Part shown: positions 58,792 through 64,000 of the stretch, piece after piece
Layout of the letters: each line of letters begins with the position of its first letter
Numbering within the stretch: position 1 is the stretch's first letter
Source of the DNA: Halieaceae bacterium UBA4452
GTDB lineage: Bacteria > Pseudomonadota > Gammaproteobacteria > Pseudomonadales > Halieaceae
Direction of reading: 5' to 3'
DNA: 64,000 nucleotides
Assembly (NCBI GenBank): GCA_002389505.1
Contig: DGPA01000030.1
Span: 1-64,000 of the forward strand
Made by a program: the position numbers and the translations under genes
The notes under the pieces: generated by a model
What the model was told of the DNA's origin: nothing
What the model saw: only the letters and a program-made list of their open reading frames with translations
Databases searched by the model: none

Positions 58792-61695
58792 TTAGTTTGC
58801 GCCCAGTGGCTCAGACACTTCGAAACCCTCCTCGTCTAATACGGTAATCGGCATACCAAGTGCCTCCAGTGCTGGACGGATAATGGCCTCGTCACCTACG
58901 ACAACGATGGCCATATTATTGGGCTGTATTAATTTCGCCGCCAGTACGTTTAGGGCTTCACGGTCCGTTTCCTGCAGCACGGCTTTTTGTTGCGTGCGGT
59001 AGTCCAGCGGCAAATCGTAGCGCAGAATATTCGCGAGCAGGCCCAACTTGCTGCTCGGTGTTTCATAGCGACGGGCATCACGCTGACCAATGGCGCTGCG
59101 CATATAATCATATTCCTCAGCGGTCATACCACCGGCGGCATAACCCTCAAGCTCGTTAATAACCTCCGTAATAGAGGCTGCGGTAGCATCTTTGTTGACC
59201 TCTGCGGAGAATCGGTAGCTACCGGATTCGTGATCACCCATAAAAGAAGCCCGGGCACCGTAGGTATACCCCTTGTCTTCACGCAGATTAAGGTTGATGC
59301 GGCTGTTAAAGGTGCCCGCAAGGTTAAAGTTCATGAGGCCCGCCTTATAAAAATCACCGGTGGCATCGTAGGTAATGGAATGCTGACCGGTTCGCACGCT
59401 GGACTGAGCCGCGCCTTCTTTATTCACCAGATAAATCTGTCGCTCGGTAATTTCAGGGAAGTCGGCAATCGCCTCACGCTGAACCTCGCTCGTCTCAACT
59501 GCCGCAAAGCCCTTCAACGCAGCCATCGTCTTTGCCTCAGGCAGGCTCGTACTGACAAGAATGCCGCTCAAATGCTGGGGGATGTTCTCGGTATAAAAGG
59601 CTCGAACATCCTCAAGGTTTAGGGCCTCCACCGTCTTGGCTAGACCCGCCGCAGGATAGGACAAAGGATGGGTTGGGCCGTACATGACGGCAGCGATTGC
59701 CCGCCCTGCGAGACCAGCCGGGGTTTTTTTCTCCTGTATCAGACCCTCTATGGTTTGGGCTTTCAATCGGTTGAAGTCCTCAGCGGTAAAAGCCGGCTTC
59801 AGGATGCGCTCCAGCATCAACTCGATGCCTTTATCCACATGCTTGGAAAGCACGTTCAGGGTGACCGACGATTGGTAGGTGCCGGCGCTGACCCGAAGAC
59901 TGGCGCCAATACGCTTCAATTCCTCGGCAAACTCAGCCGCGCTGCGCTCGGTGGTCGCCTCACCCATGAGCCCCGCGGTCAACGCAGTCACACCAGCCTT
60001 ACCCGCTGGCTCGTCACGTTGCCCAACGTCGAAGATGGCTCGCACCGTTACCGTGGGGGTTTCCTCGTTCGGCACCGCCAGCACGCGGACCCCATTGGCC
60101 AGTGCTGTGTCCCAGATAGGCGGGAGTTCCACCACCGGGTTGACACCGGCCACGGGTTGCTGGCTGCGATCAAAGCCGTCTACAACGGGACGCAAAGGTA
60201 ATTCACTGCCCTCATCACCAAAACTTTCAGGGATATCCCGCTCGGGCGCCTGGAAATTCTGCTCAGCTGCGACGAGCTGCACCGCACCGTTCGGCACGAT
60301 ACTGAGAATGACCGCCGGTTTACCCTCAATGTAGTCGTTGAAGACACGTTTCACGTCCTCCGTTGAAACACCGAGATAGCGCTCAATGTCTGCACCAATG
60401 CCGGCGGGGCTGCCCTGATAGGTTTGGAAGGCAGCCAAGGTAGAAACCTTGCCAGACACACTTTGTAAGCCAAACACCCGCGAAGATTCATACTGCGCCT
60501 TGAATTTCTGTAGATCATCCTCATTGACCTCGCGACCAGCAAACTCGGCGATAGTCTCGCGAACCGCCGTCTCCATCTCAGCCAGAGTCTCTCCCGAAGA
60601 GGGATTCTGGATGACGATGAAAAACATTTCGCAGGCGAGTTCACGACAAGAGTGCTGCACGCTTGCCTGCACAGCTCGGCCTGTCTGTACCAGCCGCTGG
60701 TAGAGCATGGAGTCCTGACCGCCTCCCAGTATCTCCGCGGCAGCATCTAGCGCCGCCTCATCTTCATGGGCCATATACGTGGTGGGAATCAACATCGCTA
60801 TAGCCGGCAGGTGAATATTGTCTTCCAGCGTCAGGTAACGATCTGCATCCAGTGATGCGGGCATCTTGGGTAGATTCTCTACCGTCGGACCTTCAGGAAT
60901 TGAGCCGAAATACTTCTTAACCCACTGCAGGGTCTGCACCGGATCGATGTCACCGCCAACGGTCAGTGCCGCGTTATTAGGGCCATACCAACGAAGAAAG
61001 AAACGTTTGAGGTCTTCCAGGTCGGCCCGGTTTAGATCTTCCATCCAACCAATGACCGGCCAGGAGTACGGGTGGTCCTGTGCGTACATGGCCTTGGCTA
61101 TGGTCTCGAACGCACGTCCATAGGGCTGGTTGTCCACGCGCTGCCCGCGCTCGTTCTTGACGGTCTCACGCTGGACCTCAAACTTTTCCTGGGTAACCGC
61201 CTCAAGCAAAAGTCCCATGCGGTCGGCCTCCAACCACAGGGCTACCTCTAACTGGTTGATCGGCAGGGTTTCGTAGTAGTTGGTGCGATCCGAGTTTGTC
61301 GTCCCATTCAGGGTGCCGCCAGCGTCGCTGACGATTTTAAAGTGCTGCTCGTCACCAATGTTTTTCGACCCCTGGAACATCATGTGTTCGAAAAAGTGTG
61401 CAAAGCCAGAACGACCGACTTCCTCTCGATTCGAACCCACATGGTAAGTCACGTCCACATGCACCAGGGGATCGGAATGGTCCTCGTGCAGAATAACCGT
61501 CAGGCCATTATCGAGTCGGTACTTGGTGTAGGGAATAGAGATGCCGCTGTCATCACCAGCAAACTTCTCCAGCAGGGTGAAACCCGGGGGGAGTGGGACC
61601 GCAGCATTTTCACCCATTTCAGGTGCAACCGGCTCTACCGGATCATTGCAAGCGGCCAGAAGAAAGAGCGCAGGTATAAATAGAAGCCTTTTCAC
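58792..61695 (-). CDS. M16 family zinc metallopeptidase, lipoprotein
   Basis: A 967-residue peptidase from GTG 61695 with AAGGA eight bases upstream; an ATG 28 codons earlier at 61779 lies before the signal. The lipobox LLAAC carries Cys16, so it is a lipoprotein of the periplasm. The first M16 domain has the inverted zinc motif HFFEH with H100, E103 and H104 and the downstream Glu in ERGQRVDNQPYGRAF. The second M16 domain (from about residue 530, VLAVPNEETPTVTVRAIF) lacks HxxEH and is the usual inactive partner. The enzyme should degrade small peptides. It shares a divergent region with the Rieske gene. Confidence 0.9.
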   Translation of the reverse strand: MKRLLFIPALFLLAACNDPVEPVAPEMGENAAVPLPPGFTLLEKFAGDDSGISIPYTKYRLDNGLTVILHEDHSDPLVHVDVTYHVGSNREEVGRSGFAHFFEHMMFQGSKNIGDEQHFKIVSDAGGTLNGTTNSDRTNYYETLPINQLEVALWLEADRMGLLLEAVTQEKFEVQRETVKNERGQRVDNQPYGRAFETIAKAMYAQDHPYSWPVIGWMEDLNRADLEDLKRFFLRWYGPNNAALTVGGDIDPVQTLQWVKKYFGSIPEGPTVENLPKMPASLDADRYLTLEDNIHLPAIAMLIPTTYMAHEDEAALDAAAEILGGGQDSMLYQRLVQTGRAVQASVQHSCRELACEMFFIVIQNPSSGETLAEMETAVRETIAEFAGREVNEDDLQKFKAQYESSRVFGLQSVSGKVSTLAAFQTYQGSPAGIGADIERYLGVSTEDVKRVFNDYIEGKPAVILSIVPNGAVQLVAAEQNFQAPERDIPESFGDEGSELPLRPVVDGFDRSQQPVAGVNPVVELPPIWDTALANGVRVLAVPNEETPTVTVRAIFDVGQRDEPAGKAGVTALTAGLMGEATTERSAAEFAEELKRIGASLRVSAGTYQSSVTLNVLSKHVDKGIELMLERILKPAFTAEDFNRLKAQTIEGLIQEKKTPAGLAGRAIAAVMYGPTHPLSYPAAGLAKTVEALNLEDVRAFYTENIPQHLSGILVSTSLPEAKTMAALKGFAAVETSEVQREAIADFPEITERQIYLVNKEGAAQSSVRTGQHSITYDATGDFYKAGLMNFNLAGTFNSRINLNLREDKGYTYGARASFMGDHESGSYRFSAEVNKDATAASITEVINELEGYAAGGMTAEEYDYMRSAIGQRDARRYETPSSKLGLLANILRYDLPLDYRTQQKAVLQETDREALNVLAAKLIQPNNMAIVVVGDEAIIRPALEALGMPITVLDEEGFEVSEPLGAN

Positions 61696-61985
61696 GAGAG
61701 AGTTCCTTATTAATCCGTTGATGCTAGCAAGGGTAGCATCAGTGGCGTGCCAGCGGGTGAACAACTTAGCTCGCGTCACACAACTTCACCTTCATCAAGG
61801 TAGTATTGTTTCTGGCGAGCCAAGGAGTCATTAAGCGATGTGAGTCATTCTGCGCTAGCAGGCTGGTCTCTCGAGCACATAGTGAAACGTTGGCATTATG
61901 GTGGGCTATGACATAGGCTTTGTTTTATGCGCATGATTAGCCAACCAAAATCACACCGCCAAAATACAACCACGGAGACGCTAAA

Positions 61986-63134
61986 TTGGACAAGCCAAGC
62001 GGGGTCGATGCAGCGCAAGATAGTCAACTGATGAGTGATCACCAGACAATTGAGCGAATCTTCGATCATATAGACAACGGCACCACCGATCTGGGCGACA
62101 CGGTGTGGCGTGAGCCCGTTGAGCACTATCACAGTCAGGTAAGATTCGACGCAGAAATGACGCTGCTCAGGCAGTTGCCAATACCGTTCTGTCCATCAGC
62201 GGCACTGCCCAAAAAAGGCAGCTATGTGGCGCGTTCGGCCGCGGGAACACCGCTGCTGGTTGTTCGTGGTATGGATGGGGCGGTTCGAGCGTTTATTAAT
62301 GCCTGTCGCCATCGTGGTATGCAAGTAGCCAGCGGCCAGGGGTGTAAAAAAGTCTTCGCTTGCCCGTATCATGCTTGGACATATGGTCTTGACGGCGCAC
62401 TTAAAGGCATTCCTGGAGAGGCGGGTTTTCCCGGTCTCAAGAAGCAAACGCACGGGCTGGTTGAAGTCAGCGCGACAGAGTTAGGCGGCTTGATTTATGT
62501 GCAACAGGTGGGCGACATAGTGCCCGCACAATTGGAAAATGCGCCCAATTTCTTTACCTCCGATCAGGTTTTTTTTCAGCAGAGTGCGGTCGAAGACAAC
62601 ACCAATTGGAAATTGATCACCGAGACGCTGCTTGAGGGATACCATATTAAGTCACTCCATGCCCAGACATTTTATCCGTTCGGATTCGACAATATTAATC
62701 TAGTGGAACTATTCGGGGCTAACGCACGCATTATTTTTCCGTTCAAGCGTATCGAAAAACTGCGCAGTGTGGCGCCTCGGGAGCGGAAAATAGATGGCAT
62801 GGTCACCTCGGTTTATCATCTTTTCCCCAACGTTAGTGTGGCGCTGCTGTCTAAGCACACAAGTGTCACCATTATGGAACCCTTGAGTCCGAGTCGAACC
62901 CGTTTGGTCAGCTATTTTGTTATGAATCCATCAACAGATGAATACCCCATTACGCTGGAGGCTGCAAAGCGTGATGTCGAATTCGTCAACAATTCAGGGC
63001 AAGAGGAAGATCGAGCCACGGCGTGTGCAATTCAAGAGACGGTTAATACGTCGGCCAATAGCCATCTGACATTTGGGTACTTTGAGAAGGCGATTGTTCA
63101 TTTTCATCAGCAACTCGCACACCACCTGAATTAA
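61986..63134 (+). CDS. Rieske non-heme iron oxygenase alpha subunit
   Basis: A 382-residue oxygenase component from TTG 61986 with GGAG eight bases upstream; a Met at codon 16 is an alternative. The Rieske [2Fe-2S] ligands are C107 and H109 (CRHRG) and C126 and H129 (CPYHAW). The mononuclear iron site is E217-x2-H220-x4-H225 in EGYHIKSLH, with the third ligand Asp in GQEEDRAT. It resembles the single-subunit oxygenases of the GbcA/carnitine and vanillate-demethylase-like groups, not the two-subunit naphthalene type. No reductase gene is beside it. The substrate is unknown. Confidence 0.9.
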   Translation: MDKPSGVDAAQDSQLMSDHQTIERIFDHIDNGTTDLGDTVWREPVEHYHSQVRFDAEMTLLRQLPIPFCPSAALPKKGSYVARSAAGTPLLVVRGMDGAVRAFINACRHRGMQVASGQGCKKVFACPYHAWTYGLDGALKGIPGEAGFPGLKKQTHGLVEVSATELGGLIYVQQVGDIVPAQLENAPNFFTSDQVFFQQSAVEDNTNWKLITETLLEGYHIKSLHAQTFYPFGFDNINLVELFGANARIIFPFKRIEKLRSVAPRERKIDGMVTSVYHLFPNVSVALLSKHTSVTIMEPLSPSRTRLVSYFVMNPSTDEYPITLEAAKRDVEFVNNSGQEEDRATACAIQETVNTSANSHLTFGYFEKAIVHFHQQLAHHLN

Positions 63135-63643
63135 CCTGAAGCTGTTAGGCACTGACATTGGTACTGACAACGTCACTTTAGCAGACTCAAGAAAGCCTGC
63201 TATTTGAAGTTAGGCAGCCGCCTTGCTCCATTCTGCGAACGCACTGACCCTGAAATACCGATAATGTTCAGCCCGAACCAGATGCCGACCCAAATTGAAC
63301 AGGTGACTGACAGCGGCATGGCGCTCAGAAAACGCTGCGCCTGCCTAACGGATGTAAACAGTGATCCCACGCTAAGCCAGTCAGTCTTCGATTTCTCGAT
63401 GACTTAGGCTGAATCGATAGTAGAGCTAGACCGCGTAGCTGATGATAGCTGCAGGAAGTCAATGTCGCTTACGGGTATTCATTCGCCGACTCTACCCAAT
63501 TCGGGCAGTTAACGTGGCGATACCCTTCAACTTACTGCAACCCACCTCGGTATAGCCCGCCAGCCATCTCGGCCAGGCTCACCTGTCTTGTGAACTACAC
63601 GGTCCGATTGTTGGCCCCCATAATATGCAGCGGAAACTCGACG
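63135..63643. other. 509-base region with a possible single-span small ORF
   Basis: The gap between the Rieske gene and the partial gene at the window edge. On the minus strand a stop-bounded frame at 63200-63370 (GTG start, 56 codons) has one hydrophobic segment, SVTCSIWVGIWFGLNIIGI, with a basic tail (ARRLPNFK); an opposite-strand 67-codon ORF covers the same bases and is hydrophilic, so one is the other's shadow. Neither has a Shine-Dalgarno I trust. The remaining 270 bases show nothing. This may be remnant DNA. Confidence 0.3.
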
Positions 63644-64000
63644 TTATAGCCAACGGTGTGGTTTTTTGAGCAAGGTATCTCGAATGATGCTCAAAAAAGT
63701 CTTCCGGATTAGCCACGAAGTGACTTTCTGTGGGTACGCATTGCTCGACACGGCCAGGCCATACTCAAACTGTGTGGCAATAGTCAGCAGGTAATCGGCA
63801 ACTAACTCTAGATCCTTCTGAGGCCACGGTGAACCCGCCGCAAGCAGTGCATCGACATAGCGCTTCTGGGTCTGCTCGTGATGCCAGTCTAAAAGCTTTT
63901 GCATCCCGTCGTCTTCATCGGCAGCCCGCTGTAACTCCCTATCGTATTTCGACCACAAGCCGCTTGCGCCCATTGTTTCTAGATAGCTATGGATGAAGCT
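63644..64000 (-). CDS. Partial gene, TetR-like C-terminal domain (cut by window edge)
   Basis: The 3' part of a minus-strand gene; the frame is open through the window end, so at least 118 residues are visible and the N-terminus is missing. The sequence is all-helical with LLDWHHEQTQKRYVDALLAAG and YLLTIATQFEYGLAVSSNAYP, resembling the ligand-binding half of TetR regulators. The N-terminal helix-turn-helix that would confirm this is outside the window. If it is a regulator, it might control the Rieske gene. The C-terminus ends LLKKPHRWL after a run of six A bases (plus-strand T). Confidence 0.5.
   Translation of the reverse strand, partial: SFIHSYLETMGASGLWSKYDRELQRAADEDDGMQKLLDWHHEQTQKRYVDALLAAGSPWPQKDLELVADYLLTIATQFEYGLAVSSNAYPQKVTSWLIRKTFLSIIRDTLLKKPHRWL

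Noticed and set aside
63655..63680. Programmed frameshift at a run of six A bases (minus strand) near the 3' end of the edge gene
   Set aside because: A second frame continues about 20 codons past the stop, but nothing shows it is used and such runs are common.

Overview
The window looks like one contiguous stretch of a gammaproteobacterial chromosome, G+C a little over half, densely coding, with many GTG/TTG starts. The gene mix (DASH-type cryptochrome with its DUF2256 neighbour, TonB receptor, Na+/solute symporter, alkyl sulfatase, several Old Yellow Enzyme relatives, P450, FadD6-type ligase, haloalkane dehalogenase, carotenoid oxygenase, neutral ceramidase, MiaE) suggests a marine aerobic heterotroph of the OM60/NOR5 (Halieaceae), SAR92 or Spongiibacteraceae kind. 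That placement is inference; there is no rRNA or marker gene here. I saw no tRNA, rRNA, CRISPR array or recognisable insertion sequence.

Layout. 0.1-1.8 kb: GT4 glycosyltransferase and a small membrane protein. 2.0-5.0 kb: three overlapping genes (metY, alpha/beta hydrolase, homocysteine methyltransferase) forming a sulfur amino-acid operon. 5.1-7.6 kb: DUF805 protein and an SdsA-type alkyl sulfatase lipoprotein. 7.7-12.8 kb, plus strand: OYE-family reductase, MOSC protein, cytochrome P450, TANGO2-like protein and a phosphopantetheinyl transferase. 13-23.9 kb: housekeeping and accessory genes (TerB-like, saccharopine-dehydrogenase-like, DUF938 methyltransferase, OmpA-like, DNA polymerase IV, S9 peptidase, AzlCD exporter, Dtd, secreted zinc phospholipase C-like protein, rhodanese lipoprotein, DMT transporter). 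24-27.7 kb: nupC-modA-modB-modC, all overlapping. 27.9-32.4 kb: an uncharacterised CxxC protein, MFS permease, second OYE, and DASH cryptochrome with an overlapping 51-residue DUF2256 gene.

32.5-47.8 kb is about 15 kb transcribed entirely on the minus strand and reads as a catabolic region: TonB receptor, then a tight operon of SGLT-like symporter, Gfo/Idh/MocA oxidoreductase, xylose-reductase-like aldo/keto reductase and TauD/TfdA-like dioxygenase, followed by haloalkane dehalogenase, SDR, FadD6-type ligase, tandem HCCA-isomerase-like protein and FMN alpha-hydroxyacid dehydrogenase. The first block could take up and oxidise a sugar or polyol-like compound; the second looks made for hydrophobic or halogenated organics.

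48.1-55.9 kb: an iodotyrosine-deiodinase-like nitroreductase with all three substrate-binding residues of that family, a carotenoid oxygenase, miaE coupled to an unusual glycosyltransferase, an RhlE-like helicase, and a secreted neutral ceramidase whose nucleophile serine position is threonine. 55.9-64 kb is sparser: a probable decayed gene, an ASCH protein, a secreted HAD phosphatase, an M16 peptidase lipoprotein, a Rieske oxygenase alpha subunit and a regulator-like gene cut by the window edge.

The most promising leads are the IYD homologue, the sugar operon with its palindrome-led TonB gene, the variant ceramidase, the metY-hydrolase-methyltransferase operon, and the miaE-linked glycosyltransferase.
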